NCBI GenBank assembly: GCA_947495075.1
Contig: CANLXH010000002.1
Coordinates: 310,001 to 374,000, forward strand
Direction: 5' to 3'
Length of the DNA stretch: 64,000 nt
DNA from: an uncultured Croceitalea sp.
GTDB lineage: Bacteria > Bacteroidota > Bacteroidia > Flavobacteriales > Flavobacteriaceae
In this document: positions 17,563 to 26,723 of the stretch, one piece after another
How positions within the stretch are numbered: the first letter of the stretch is position 1
Layout: each line of letters starts with the position of its first letter
Notes under the pieces: generated by a model
What the model was told of the DNA's origin: nothing
The model's input: the letters and a program-made list of their open reading frames with translations, nothing else
Database searches by the model: none
Translations under genes and position numbers: made by a program

Positions 17563-19537
17563 AAAATCGTTTTTTGTGAAGTAGTTCGCCGTCACGATTA
17601 TAATACCGCCACATACCAACTTGCTTATCTTTACGAAAACGACCTGTGATTTTCTTTTCCCCGTTGGAATAGTATTCTTGGTACCTTCCATTTTTGAGTC
17701 CGTCTTTCAAATCAACTTCAAAACGGATAGCTGCATTGGCATATTTTTTAATAAAAGATTTCGCATTTAAATCTGTTGGATAAATCGGTGATAGGTTGAA
17801 TATAGCATCCGTAATCTCATCAGTTTTTAAGGATTGCCTTTTAATTTTTCTTATTTCTTCAAATTGAGTATTCAATTTTACTTTCTCAACATCTTGATAA
17901 TTGACTACTAATGTACTTTCAAACAAATTGTCTTCAGGTGTTAATTGAAATCCTATTTGTGGAAAGCAAATAATGAAATCTTTGTTTTTACGCAGCTGGA
18001 TTTTTGTACTTCTATCTGCCAGTGCATACATATTATCATACAATACTGGGATGTTACTGTATACAAACAGGCTAGATTTAGCCTCAAACTTTTTGTCAAA
18101 TGCTAAAAAGTCATTAGAGGATTGTAATGTTTGCTTTTCGGTATAATTAGTAATAATAGTTTTTAAGGTATTTGGGTTATTACTGAAAATAACATAATCT
18201 TCTATTTGAGTGAAATAGGGTTTATCAAATTCTTTGAATCGATTACCTAATAAGATTTTAAAGAATCCTTTTATAGAAAGGAAATTAATTTCATATGCTT
18301 TATAAGGAATGGCCTTAAACTTTACAGGAGTCTTTTTTTTAATTTGCTTAAGTACAAAATCTAAGTTGGTTTTTGCAACAGTACTATCGGAAGTTTTTAA
18401 TACAAGTGCCAAATCGTTCTTACCTTTCGAAATATCTGATTGTATTTGAAGTAGGGCAATTTCATCGGCAATCCAATCTATAAAGTTTTCTTTTACATCA
18501 ATCTTTAAGAACTTTTCTACTTTTTGTATTCCTGCTTTATAACTTTCATATTCTTCCGAACTACTTGCCTCTTGCACTTGTTCAAAATTTTTATAGAATT
18601 CAGAAAAACTATCAAAACCATAACTTACATACAGGGCAGTACGTTTAGGTGCTATTTTAGGAATAGTTCTTTTAGCTGTACCGGACTTCTGAAGTGCTTC
18701 TAAATAATTTTCATTGGTAAAACTAATATTTGTAAAGCCGTTTGCAGTAATTGTACTGTTTTTATCCAAATCAAAACTAAAACCAGAGAATTTAAAATTT
18801 TCGCTTACGCGATTCATCCAATCCGTAGGTTCATTAGAAAAACGTTTGTAGTAATCATCCAAATAACCATATTGCAGGTATAAACGGAATAAATCTTCAT
18901 AACCAACTTTCTGATTTACTTCTATAAAATTTAAGTCACGCCCAAGTGCAGGTTCTTGATATTGGTCAATAGATGCTTCTACTAAAGTATGTGTATAAGA
19001 GGCTACCAACTGGTTTTTTATAAAAGCCAAATGCATGGTTTCTTTACTTTTTCGGTCATAAATCTCTATAATCTCATGGTGATGATAGTTTCGCTTACTT
19101 AGGGTATAATTTTCATTAAGCAATGTATTTAAGTAGGTCTTGAGCAGTTTCAGTTTTGCTATTCGTTTTAAGTCCAATACGTAGAAAATACCATAATCTT
19201 TTTTGGAAATCATGTGTATAGATATGAACAACGAACGCCCGTCAAAGAGTTCAAAAAGCTTACGTTTATTATTAAAAATGGTATCTACTTTCTGTATGTT
19301 CTCTGTTAACTCGGCGAAGTAGCCATTTTTTTGAAGGTGGTGCCAAGCATCACTTTCACTAACTTTTTTCCAACTTTCTACTGGTTTTTCAGATTCGATA
19401 ACAAAAACAGCATCTTTTGGAATTAAATAGACTGACTGCAAATTAGTTTTGGGAGAGAGAACAAATATGTAAAGTAGATATAATAGGTAAAGCGTGAATA
19501 CACCTAAAAAACCGAAAAGAATTCTCTTTTTAATCAT
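17561..19537 (-). CDS. Large envelope protein with N-terminal anchor and C-terminal MORN/YwqK-like repeats
   Basis: 658 residues. One N-terminal TM/signal anchor (RILFGFLGVFTLYLLYLLYI), a long extracytoplasmic region resembling DUF3352-type proteins (FVIESEKPVESWKKV, ALYVSYGFDSFSEFYKNF), and at the end two toxin-antitoxin-YwqK/MORN-like repeats (LKNGRYQEYYSNGEKKITGR, KQVGMWRYYNRDGELL). Role unknown; probably periplasm-facing. The TAG stop lies on the edge of repeat A, so the last residues (KKRF) may have been altered by the repeat's arrival. Confidence 0.75.
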   Translation of the reverse strand: MIKKRILFGFLGVFTLYLLYLLYIFVLSPKTNLQSVYLIPKDAVFVIESEKPVESWKKVSESDAWHHLQKNGYFAELTENIQKVDTIFNNKRKLFELFDGRSLFISIHMISKKDYGIFYVLDLKRIAKLKLLKTYLNTLLNENYTLSKRNYHHHEIIEIYDRKSKETMHLAFIKNQLVASYTHTLVEASIDQYQEPALGRDLNFIEVNQKVGYEDLFRLYLQYGYLDDYYKRFSNEPTDWMNRVSENFKFSGFSFDLDKNSTITANGFTNISFTNENYLEALQKSGTAKRTIPKIAPKRTALYVSYGFDSFSEFYKNFEQVQEASSSEEYESYKAGIQKVEKFLKIDVKENFIDWIADEIALLQIQSDISKGKNDLALVLKTSDSTVAKTNLDFVLKQIKKKTPVKFKAIPYKAYEINFLSIKGFFKILLGNRFKEFDKPYFTQIEDYVIFSNNPNTLKTIITNYTEKQTLQSSNDFLAFDKKFEAKSSLFVYSNIPVLYDNMYALADRSTKIQLRKNKDFIICFPQIGFQLTPEDNLFESTLVVNYQDVEKVKLNTQFEEIRKIKRQSLKTDEITDAIFNLSPIYPTDLNAKSFIKKYANAAIRFEVDLKDGLKNGRYQEYYSNGEKKITGRFRKDKQVGMWRYYNRDGELLHKKRF

Positions 19538-19587
19538 GATTCAACACAAATACACAATTAAAACGTAAAAGAAAGCACTTTAGTTTA

Positions 19588-20250
19588 TTAAAGAGTCTTC
19601 AAGTCTTTTATAGTCTTGAAAGCGACATCTACTTGCTCATCATCAACTAAAATGGTAAACTCATTGGTGGTAGAAATTACTTCATAGAGCACAATGCCTT
19701 CCCAGGCCAATCGCTGAAAAATAAAATAGTAGATTCCTGGTACAGAGACATTCTCAGACGGTAATTTTACAGTTACAGAAGATAGGTTATCTGCTTTTTG
19801 AGTTAAACGCTCATGCTGGAATAAAGTATCTACCGTTTTATCTAAACTATTACTGATGACAATATTGATTTCGTTGACCCCACGTGAAGAGGTATAAAAA
19901 ATATCCTGATTTTTATGAACTTCTTCTAAAAGCTTTGCTTGTTTGGCCAGAATCGTTTCAGAAGAAAGAAATGTATAATCACTTAGGTTAGACCTCACCG
20001 TTATCTCACCAATATTTTTTAGGACTTTTACAATTTTATGGGTTGCTCTAAACTCTAAGTCATCAGAAAGGCGTTTTAAAGCCATGACGATGGCACCGTT
20101 GCGAACATCTTTCCCAAGTTCAGCTTCAATCTCTGGTTTAACTATACGCGATAGCGAAGTAAGGTTAATTATGCCTTGCCCTAACGCACTTTGTAAAAAT
20201 GGTTTTTTCTTAATGTAGTTTTCAACAACGGCAGATATTGTTTTCATCAC
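19588..20250 (-). CDS. ACT-domain protein related to aspartate kinase regulatory domains
   Basis: 220 residues with no kinase catalytic domain. The N-terminal half is helical (GQGIINLTSLSRIVKPEIEA). The C-terminal half looks like paired ACT domains (SSRGVNEINIVISNSLDKTV; LPSENVSVPGIYYFIFQRLA). Flavobacterial genomes often label this conserved protein aspartate kinase, but the catalytic KFGG-type motif is absent, so I infer a ligand-binding regulatory role only. The first two codons are both ATG. A full promoter lies upstream. Confidence 0.7.
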   Translation of the reverse strand: MMKTISAVVENYIKKKPFLQSALGQGIINLTSLSRIVKPEIEAELGKDVRNGAIVMALKRLSDDLEFRATHKIVKVLKNIGEITVRSNLSDYTFLSSETILAKQAKLLEEVHKNQDIFYTSSRGVNEINIVISNSLDKTVDTLFQHERLTQKADNLSSVTVKLPSENVSVPGIYYFIFQRLAWEGIVLYEVISTTNEFTILVDDEQVDVAFKTIKDLKTL

Positions 20251-20264
20251 GGATATATTTACAA

Positions 20265-20295
20265 CAAAAATAACTAATTGTTATAAATAAAACAA
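20265..20295 (-). promoter_or_regulatory. Promoter of the ACT-domain gene (TTG-N20-TATTTTTG)
   Basis: On the minus strand: TTG (20293-20295), exactly 20 bases, TATTTTTG (20265-20272), 14 bases before ATG 20250. Same spacing as the mfd promoter. Confidence 0.7.
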
Positions 20296-20299
20296 ATAG

Positions 20300-20659
20300 T
20301 TAAAAATAATAGAAGGCATCTTTTAGATGTTCCAATTTAAATTGTTTTCCTTTTTTAAGGATAGTGATAATATCAAAACGTACATCTACATCAAGGTCAT
20401 TTTCGGTAACATAATAATCGGTGGCAGAAACCAATAGTTTTATTTTTTTTTGATTTACAGTTTCTGCAATATTTTCTAAAAAATCTGAACTACGGGATTT
20501 TACCTCAACAATAGCCAAAATATTCCCTTTTTGTGCAATGATATCTATCTCTGCTTTAAGATATCTATAGTTTTTATACTTGATATCATATCCGTTTTTA
20601 ACGAGAAAATCAACTGCTTTTTGCTCTCCAAGTTTCCCAAATTCGTTATGTTTTCCCAT
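20300..20659 (-). CDS. yraN: YraN-family (UPF0102) predicted endonuclease
   Basis: 119 residues, the full length of the family. It has the RecB-like/Holliday-resolvase-fold signature: GKLGEQKAVDFLVKNGY, then the catalytic-type E-D-EVK set in YRYLKAEIDIIAQKGNILAI and VEVKSRSSD. Family members are small cytosolic putative nucleases of unclear role. It precedes the ACT-domain gene in the same direction with a 49-base gap that contains a separate promoter. Confidence 0.9.
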   Translation of the reverse strand: MGKHNEFGKLGEQKAVDFLVKNGYDIKYKNYRYLKAEIDIIAQKGNILAIVEVKSRSSDFLENIAETVNQKKIKLLVSATDYYVTENDLDVDVRFDIITILKKGKQFKLEHLKDAFYYF

Positions 20660-20826
20660 GTATTTTGAAAAATATGAAAAATTGAGTGCAGTTCATCGAA
20701 AAATTTAGCAGTTAATCGTCAAATCTGCGTTATGGTTGTAGATTTAGTGCTCAATCGAACCACAACCTACCGTTAAGCACATAGTATGCCCTTAAACTAT
20801 GAACCTATTTAACGCCAAATTTTGCC

Positions 20827-22314
20827 ATGGAATATTTCATTAATTGTAATACTTCTAGTCTAGCGCAATATACTACTCCTCTAGATAAAACTAGGGTAGA
20901 GCATTTGTACCGTAGATTAGGATTTAGCGCGTCTGTACCAACCATCAATGCTGCTGTTGGGCAATCTGCAGATGCTTTAGTTGACACTTTTATCAATGAA
21001 GCTATAAATGCTGCACCAATTCCAGCTCCTGAATGGGCAGATTGGACAGATGCTAATTATCCTCAGGATGATGATTTAAGAAGACAACTTAGAAGAGCTC
21101 AAGGAGAAGAATTTGCTACAGCCTACGGTAATTCTCTTCTTGATAATAATTTAAGAGATAGATTAAGTTTTTTCTGGAGCAATCATTTTGTTACAGAATA
21201 TGACATTTACAATAATTGTAACTCCTTCCTTTATTACTATGTAAATTGTCTTCAACGAAATGCTATTGGTAACTTTAGAACATTTGTAAGCGAAGTTGGT
21301 CTTACTAGTGCTATGCTTAGATATTTGGATGGTGTTTTTAATCGAAGACAAAGACCAAATGAAAACTATGCTCGTGAACTTTATGAGCTATTCACCTTAG
21401 GTGAAGGTAATGGATATACCGAAGATGATATTGTAGAAACTGCGAAAGCTCTTACCGGTTATACTGAAAGGGGTGAAGTTGGTTGTACACAAATCACTTA
21501 TGACCCAGAGCAGTTCAATACAGATGATAAAACCATTTTTGGACAAACTGGAAACTGGGGTTATGATGATGTTATCGATATCCTATTTACCCAAAAAGAA
21601 GATTTAATCGCCAATTTCATTTGCATGAAATTGTATGAATTTTTTGTTCATCCAGATTCCTCTGATGCGAGTAGTAATGCTCCTCAAATTATTTCAGAGT
21701 TAGCTACAACTTTCGTTGCAAATAATTTTGAATTGGCTCCGGTATTATCTCAGTTATTTAAAAGTCAACACTTTTTTGATGAAACTGCTATAGGTGTAAT
21801 CATTAAGAGTCCATTCGATTTATACCTCAACTTTATTAAGGAAACAAATTTCACCTATAATGATGGTTTAGTAATCAATGCCATCGATGCTTCTGCAATG
21901 ATTGGTCAAGAGCTTTTTGACCCTGTTGACGTAGCAGGCTGGCAACGTGATAGACAGTGGATTAATACCAATTATATGATTGGTAGGTGGTTGAGTATGG
22001 AAACTTTCGTACAACTTTTTTACCAAGCAGATACAGAGCAGTTTAGAACACTCGGCATTCAAGCCACCGGACCAACCGGAGCTACGGAATCCAACCCGGA
22101 TGTTGTCGCTAGAGCGATAATTGACAAGTTCTTACCAAAAGGACTCCTAACTGAAGCTGATTACGCTGTTGCCATTGCGGCATTCAGGGAACCCTACGAA
22201 GACAATAATGTCTACGAGACTGGAACTTGGAATATGATGTTAGACGACGCAGATTCGCAAGTCTATCTCTTACTATTACACCTTGTTAAAGAACCTGAAT
22301 TTCAACTTAAATAA
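20827..22314 (+). CDS. DUF1800 domain protein
   Basis: 495 residues with the DUF1800 pattern throughout: HLYRRLGFSASVPTINAAVG, RDRLSFFWSNHFVTEYDIY, NENYARELYELFTLGEGNGY, ETAKALTGYT and FDPVDVAGWQRDRQWINTNY. In Bacteroidota this family is paired with a DUF1501 protein, as here (12 bases downstream), and the pair is probably exported. No signal peptide is obvious in the first 30 residues. Biochemical function is not established. Confidence 0.9.
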   Translation: MEYFINCNTSSLAQYTTPLDKTRVEHLYRRLGFSASVPTINAAVGQSADALVDTFINEAINAAPIPAPEWADWTDANYPQDDDLRRQLRRAQGEEFATAYGNSLLDNNLRDRLSFFWSNHFVTEYDIYNNCNSFLYYYVNCLQRNAIGNFRTFVSEVGLTSAMLRYLDGVFNRRQRPNENYARELYELFTLGEGNGYTEDDIVETAKALTGYTERGEVGCTQITYDPEQFNTDDKTIFGQTGNWGYDDVIDILFTQKEDLIANFICMKLYEFFVHPDSSDASSNAPQIISELATTFVANNFELAPVLSQLFKSQHFFDETAIGVIIKSPFDLYLNFIKETNFTYNDGLVINAIDASAMIGQELFDPVDVAGWQRDRQWINTNYMIGRWLSMETFVQLFYQADTEQFRTLGIQATGPTGATESNPDVVARAIIDKFLPKGLLTEADYAVAIAAFREPYEDNNVYETGTWNMMLDDADSQVYLLLLHLVKEPEFQLK

Positions 22315-22326
22315 ACACCTACAGTT

Positions 22327-24039
22327 ATGTGCGATACACACCACGATAACACCCCATATAAAGGTCTTGAACATGAAGGCCACGACACCGAACATAAAAA
22401 TTGGAGTCGCCGTTCATTTTTACAAGCCCTAGGAATTGCCGGATCTGGCTCTATGTTTCTAGGCAGTAATATGCTAACAGCGTCAGCTCCTTCTCCATTG
22501 ACAATGGCAATGGGCGATGCCGAAACAGACAATATTTTAATCTTAATCCGTCTTTCTGGTGGTAATGATGGTCTTAGTACCGTTATTCCTATTCAGCAAT
22601 ACGATACTTATGCTAATGCGAGACCAAACATTTATATCCCAGAAAGTAAGGTCTTAAAACTAACAGATGATTTTGGCGTTCCCAGTTATATGAACTCTTT
22701 AGAGTCCCTTTGGGGTGATGGCCAATTTAAAGCCGTTCATGGCGTTGGCTACCAAGGTCAAAGTCAATCTCACTTTACAGGGTCAGATATTTTCGCGAAT
22801 ACCGACCTAACATCAACCGGGTTTTCTGGATTAAATACAGGTTGGATGGGCAGACATTTTGAAGAATGCTTTCCTAACTATTTATTAAATCCGCCTGCTG
22901 CCCCGGCAGCAATTCAAATTGGTAATATTGCCAATCTTGTTTTTCAAGGTGAAGAGACCAATTATGCCTTTGTAACCAACAATGTCGAGCAGTTAGAGAG
23001 AATTGCGGACGATGGTGAATATTACAGCTTAGACGAAGCGCTTTTTGACGGCTGTATGTACGGTGATCAGGTGAAATTCTTGAGAGGCGTCTCTAACACT
23101 ACAGAAAGATATGCTGCGCAAATTTATGCAGCTGCACAGGCAGGACAAAATCAAGTGGAGTACCAAGACAATGGTTTTGCGAGGCAATTGGCATTATTAG
23201 CTCGTTTAATAAAAGGAAACTTAGGGACTAAAGTTTATATGATTTCAATGGGTGGTTTTGATACTCATGGTAATCAACCTTTAGCTCATGAACGTTTAAT
23301 GTCCAATCTTTCCATAGCTATAAATAATTTCTACGAAGATTTAGCATTTACACAACAAGACGAGAAAGTATTAAGTATGACTTTTTCTGAGTTTGGACGA
23401 AGAATTTTTGAAAATGGTTCTAATGGAACCGACCATGGAAAGGCCGCCCCCACCCTTTTCTTTGGTTCAGGTTTAAATGGTAGTGCCTTTGTAGGTGACC
23501 ATCCAGATTTAGTTGAAGGTGATGGTAGGGGTAACCTAGATTATACTATGGATTTCCGAAACCTTTATGGCACTGTGTTAGCGGAATGGCTATGCGTTCC
23601 ACGAGAAGCAGTTGAACGACATTTAGATTTTCAATATACTGCGGTAAACCTTGGTTTCAACTGTAGTGGAGAAACTTTTGATGATATCGCTATGAGCGAT
23701 GATCCGCCAACGTTGCCTGATACACCGCCGAGCGATGATCCAGATGCAATGGACCCAACAGATCCAGAATTAGCAAATAGAATTATCCATAAGCCCTATT
23801 ATCCAACCGATAATGCACCACACATCTATTTAGAGATGCCTTTTGCAGCCCATGTAGATATTCAATTATACAATATTATAGGGCAAAATGTTGGAACGGT
23901 CTTTAATGAAATGATGCTTGAAGGTTCAGCTGAAATCAATATTAGAGAGCGTATGAGAAGTAGTCTTTCCACAGGAAAGTACATTTATCAAATTCAAGTT
24001 GGAGAAGAAAAAATGAGTAAATCAGTGATGATAGTATAA
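22327..24039 (+). CDS. DUF1501 (sulfatase-fold) exported protein with T9SS C-terminal sorting domain
   Basis: 570 residues. The N-terminus has a Tat-like signal (NWSRRSFLQALGIAGSGSMF). The body matches DUF1501: LILIRLSGGNDGLSTVIPI, HGVGYQGQSQSHFTGSDIF, MISMGGFDTHGNQ, FSEFGRRIFENGSNGTDHGK. A Pro/Asp linker leads to a type A sorting domain (IQLYNIIGQNVGTVFN ... LSTGKYIYQIQVGEEKMSKS), predicting secretion by type IX. It forms an operon with the DUF1800 gene and is followed by a strong hairpin. Confidence 0.9.
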   Translation: MCDTHHDNTPYKGLEHEGHDTEHKNWSRRSFLQALGIAGSGSMFLGSNMLTASAPSPLTMAMGDAETDNILILIRLSGGNDGLSTVIPIQQYDTYANARPNIYIPESKVLKLTDDFGVPSYMNSLESLWGDGQFKAVHGVGYQGQSQSHFTGSDIFANTDLTSTGFSGLNTGWMGRHFEECFPNYLLNPPAAPAAIQIGNIANLVFQGEETNYAFVTNNVEQLERIADDGEYYSLDEALFDGCMYGDQVKFLRGVSNTTERYAAQIYAAAQAGQNQVEYQDNGFARQLALLARLIKGNLGTKVYMISMGGFDTHGNQPLAHERLMSNLSIAINNFYEDLAFTQQDEKVLSMTFSEFGRRIFENGSNGTDHGKAAPTLFFGSGLNGSAFVGDHPDLVEGDGRGNLDYTMDFRNLYGTVLAEWLCVPREAVERHLDFQYTAVNLGFNCSGETFDDIAMSDDPPTLPDTPPSDDPDAMDPTDPELANRIIHKPYYPTDNAPHIYLEMPFAAHVDIQLYNIIGQNVGTVFNEMMLEGSAEINIRERMRSSLSTGKYIYQIQVGEEKMSKSVMIV

Positions 24040-24059
24040 GTTATACTTGCATTTTCCAG

Positions 24060-24122
24060 AACCCTCGATAGTGTATCCCCACACCCCAATTAGGGCTACA
24101 TGATTCGAGGGTTTCCTTTTTT
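24060..24122 (+). terminator. Terminator after the DUF1800/DUF1501 operon
   Basis: Inverted repeat AACCCTCGA (24060-24068) / TCGAGGGTT (24105-24113), 9 perfect pairs with a 36-base loop, followed by TCCTTTTTTAA. Confidence 0.6.
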
Positions 24123-24129
24123 AATTTTG
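24122..24129 (+). promoter_or_regulatory. Candidate -7 box (TAATTTTG) for metG
   Basis: TAATTTTG fits TAnnTTTG, 50 bases before the metG ATG at 24180 and directly after the preceding terminator's T-run. No clear -33 TTG. Confidence 0.4.
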
Positions 24130-24179
24130 TAGGGAATACCCCAGTAAAATCAGTATTTTTGAGGCTTAAATTTAATTTA

Positions 24180-26270
24180 ATGTCTCAAGAGTCACCTTCT
24201 AGATATACAATTACCGCCGCTTTGCCCTACACCAATGGTCCAATACATATTGGCCATTTGGCTGGAGTGTATGTTCCTGCTGATATTTATGCCCGCTACC
24301 AAAGACTACAACAAAAAGATGTTGCTTTTATCTGCGGAAGTGATGAGCACGGTGCCGCCATACCTATGAAGGCGAAAAAAGAAGGCGTCTCACCACAAGA
24401 TGTGATTGATAAATATCACAGTATTATCAAACAATCATTTAAGGACTTTGGAATTTCTTTTGATAATTATTCCAGAACCTCTGCTCCAATACATCATAAA
24501 ACGGCATCAGATTTTTTCAAAAATTTACATAAAAAAGGTGATTTCATTGAAGAAACAACAGAGCAATTATTTGATGCCCAGGCCAATCAATTTTTAGCCG
24601 ATCGTTTTGTTGTAGGAACTTGTCCAAATTGTGGCAACGAAGAAGCCTATGGCGATCAATGCGAAAATTGTGGCTCTTCTTTAAATGCTACAGATTTAAT
24701 AAATCCAAAATCAACAATTTCTGGTGCTGTACCTACCTTAAAAAAAACAAAACACTGGTTTCTTCCTCTAGATAAATATGAAGACTTTTTAAGGCAATGG
24801 ATTTTAGAAGGTCATAAGAACGATTGGAAACCCAATGTATATGGGCAATGCAAATCATGGATAGATGACGGCCTAAAACCTAGAGCTGTAACACGTGATT
24901 TAGACTGGGGTATACCTGTTCCTGTTGAAGGTGGCGAAGGAAAAGTACTTTATGTATGGTTTGATGCACCTATTGGTTACATCTCATCAACAAAAGAATG
25001 GGCCAAAAGAGAAGGTAAAGATTGGGAGCCTTACTGGAAAAATAAGAATACTAAAATGCTTCATTTCATTGGTAAGGATAATATCGTTTTTCACTGTATT
25101 ATCTTCCCTAGCATGCTCAAGGCACACGGTGATTATATTTTACCAGAAAATGTACCTGCCAATGAGTTTTTAAACTTGGAAGGCAACAAACTATCTACTT
25201 CTAAAAACTGGGCAGTTTGGCTGCATGAGTATTTGGTGGACTTTCCTGATATGCAAGATGTACTGCGCTATACCCTTACGGCAAACGCTCCGGAAACTAA
25301 GGACAATGATTTTACTTGGAAAGATTTTCAGGCTAGAAATAATAATGAACTCGTTGCTATTTTTGGGAACTTTATTAATCGTGTTACCGTACTTACCCAC
25401 AAGTATTATAATGGGCAAGTGCCTCAGCCAAGTGGCTTTAATCCAGTTGATACCGAAACACTAAAATCTATTCAGGCTTTTCCAAAAATACTGACAGATT
25501 CGTTGGAACGTTATCGCTTTAGAGAAGCAAGTCAAGAACTCTTAAATCTTGCCCGATTAGGAAATAAATATTTAGCAGACGAAGAGCCATGGAAATTGAT
25601 TAAGACAGATGAAGAACGCACTAAAACCATTATGTATGTGGCTTTGCAAATAGCAACTGCACTATCTGTACTAAGCGAGCCTTTTTTACCCTTCACTTCT
25701 CAAAGACTAAAAAGCATTCTAAATGTTAGTTCGGGTGATTCGCTTTCAGCGAATAGTATCGAGAACACTTGGGAAGATATTGCTACAAAAGAAACTTTAC
25801 TCCCTTCTGGCCATGTCATTAACAAAAGTGAATTGTTGTTCCGCAAGATTGAAGACAAAGAAATTGAGGCACAGCTAGAAAAATTAGAGGCCACTAAAAA
25901 GCAAAATGAACAAATGAACAAATTAGTTACCCCTCAAAAAGACACTATCAATTTTGATGATTTTACCAAATTGGATATGCGCGTTGGCACTATTATAGAG
26001 GCTGAAAAAATGCCCAAAGCCAATAAACTATTAGTTTTAAAAGTAGATACGGGCATTGATACACGAACCATTGTTTCTGGTATTGCAGAAAGTTTTACTC
26101 CAGAAGATATTGTAGGGAAACAAGTTACTGTTTTGATAAACCTTGCACCAAGAAAATTACGTGGCGTAGAAAGTGAAGGCATGATTCTAATGACAGAAAA
26201 TGCCGAAGGCAAACTAGTTTTTGTAAACCCAGATGAAGAAGGCGTTGATAATGGCGAAGGGATAAGTTAA
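24180..26270 (+). CDS. metG: Methionyl-tRNA synthetase with C-terminal tRNA-binding domain
   Basis: 696 residues. It charges tRNA-Met in the cytosol. Visible: [14 protein letters not shown] (HIGH motif, about 16-29), the four-Cys zinc knuckle [20 protein letters not shown], the KMSKS equivalent NKLSTSKNW (about 336), the anticodon-binding helical domain, and a C-terminal EMAP/Trbp domain ([20 protein letters not shown]). The start at [15 protein letters not shown] (24180) is preferred to an in-frame codon at 24159. Oddity: residues 516-529 ([14 protein letters not shown]) are encoded exactly by a 42-bp copy of repeat C, inserted in frame within the anticodon-binding/linker region before [16 protein letters not shown]. 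Confidence 0.97.
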   Translation: MSQESPSRYTITAALPYTNGPIHIGHLAGVYVPADIYARYQRLQQKDVAFICGSDEHGAAIPMKAKKEGVSPQDVIDKYHSIIKQSFKDFGISFDNYSRTSAPIHHKTASDFFKNLHKKGDFIEETTEQLFDAQANQFLADRFVVGTCPNCGNEEAYGDQCENCGSSLNATDLINPKSTISGAVPTLKKTKHWFLPLDKYEDFLRQWILEGHKNDWKPNVYGQCKSWIDDGLKPRAVTRDLDWGIPVPVEGGEGKVLYVWFDAPIGYISSTKEWAKREGKDWEPYWKNKNTKMLHFIGKDNIVFHCIIFPSMLKAHGDYILPENVPANEFLNLEGNKLSTSKNWAVWLHEYLVDFPDMQDVLRYTLTANAPETKDNDFTWKDFQARNNNELVAIFGNFINRVTVLTHKYYNGQVPQPSGFNPVDTETLKSIQAFPKILTDSLERYRFREASQELLNLARLGNKYLADEEPWKLIKTDEERTKTIMYVALQIATALSVLSEPFLPFTSQRLKSILNVSSGDSLSANSIENTWEDIATKETLLPSGHVINKSELLFRKIEDKEIEAQLEKLEATKKQNEQMNKLVTPQKDTINFDDFTKLDMRVGTIIEAEKMPKANKLLVLKVDTGIDTRTIVSGIAESFTPEDIVGKQVTVLINLAPRKLRGVESEGMILMTENAEGKLVFVNPDEEGVDNGEGIS
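25725..25766 (+). repeat. Repeat family C copy inside metG (exactly 14 codons)
   Basis: 42 bp from GTTAGTTCGGGTGATTCGCT to AGTATCGAGAAC. It matches the ends of the intergenic element at 7789 (GTTAGTTCGAGTGATT ... GTATCGAAAAC). It carries a central hairpin ATTCGCT/AGCGAAT. Its boundaries coincide with codon boundaries. Confidence 0.8.
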
Positions 26271-26325
26271 ATATTGTCAGTCAACTACTGTCAAAACCTT
26301 AAAAGAGAAGGACATACTAAATGAA

Positions 26326-26700
26326 TGTCAGGTTGAGCGCAGTCGAGACCTAAAAATATGTATAGTTACTATGTTTACATATTGCTATGTTCCGATGGCT
26401 TGACCTACACAGGAATCACAAATGATTTATTAAGAAGATTAGAAGAACATCAAAAGAGCTTAAAGCCAAAAAGTTTCACTTTCAAAAGAAGACCCGTAGA
26501 ACTAATTTTTCATCAAGAGTTTAATAATGTGCTTCAAGTCATATGGTTTGAAAAGAAAATTAAAAGGTGGAGTGGCAAAAAGAAACTTGCTTTAGCAAAT
26601 GGCAAATTTGATTTATTACAAATATTAGCAGAGTGTCAAAATGCCACACATTCAAAATATCAACCGAATGATTGAGGTCTCGACTGTACTCGGCCAGACA
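26326..26700 (+). mobile_element. GIY-YIG nuclease unit bracketed by inverted family-B repeats
   Basis: Left repeat 26326-26351 (TGTCAGGTTGAGCGCAGTCG then AGACCT). Right repeat 26675-26700 (AGGTCTCGACTGTACTCGGC then CAGACA), the reverse complement of the same 26-bp unit with six differences. The gene starts six bases after the left copy and its stop codon overlaps the first base of the right copy, so the unit is just repeat-gene-repeat. It sits between metG and tex. Confidence 0.8.
26358..26675 (+). CDS. GIY-YIG family endonuclease (YhbQ/UPF0213-like)
   Basis: 105-residue single-domain nuclease. The core YYVYILLCSDGLTYTGITND carries the GIY-YIG pair (YVYIL ... YTGIT), followed by LLRRLEEHQ with the conserved Arg, and the downstream Glu in EKKIKRWSGKKKLALANG. 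Free-standing members are small DNA endonucleases of unknown cellular role; the domain in general nicks DNA during repair and intron homing. This gene is the intact counterpart of the broken GIY-YIG gene at 13184. Its exclusive placement inside a pair of inverted repeats suggests that it acts on, or moves, that repeat family (inference). Confidence 0.88.
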   Translation: MYSYYVYILLCSDGLTYTGITNDLLRRLEEHQKSLKPKSFTFKRRPVELIFHQEFNNVLQVIWFEKKIKRWSGKKKLALANGKFDLLQILAECQNATHSKYQPND

Positions 26701-26723
26701 AAATTAAATCCATATTACTACCA

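Noticed and set aside
17431..17691. 86-codon minus-strand frame over repeat A
   Set aside because: Mostly repeat sequence and the wrong frame of the envelope protein's C-terminus.
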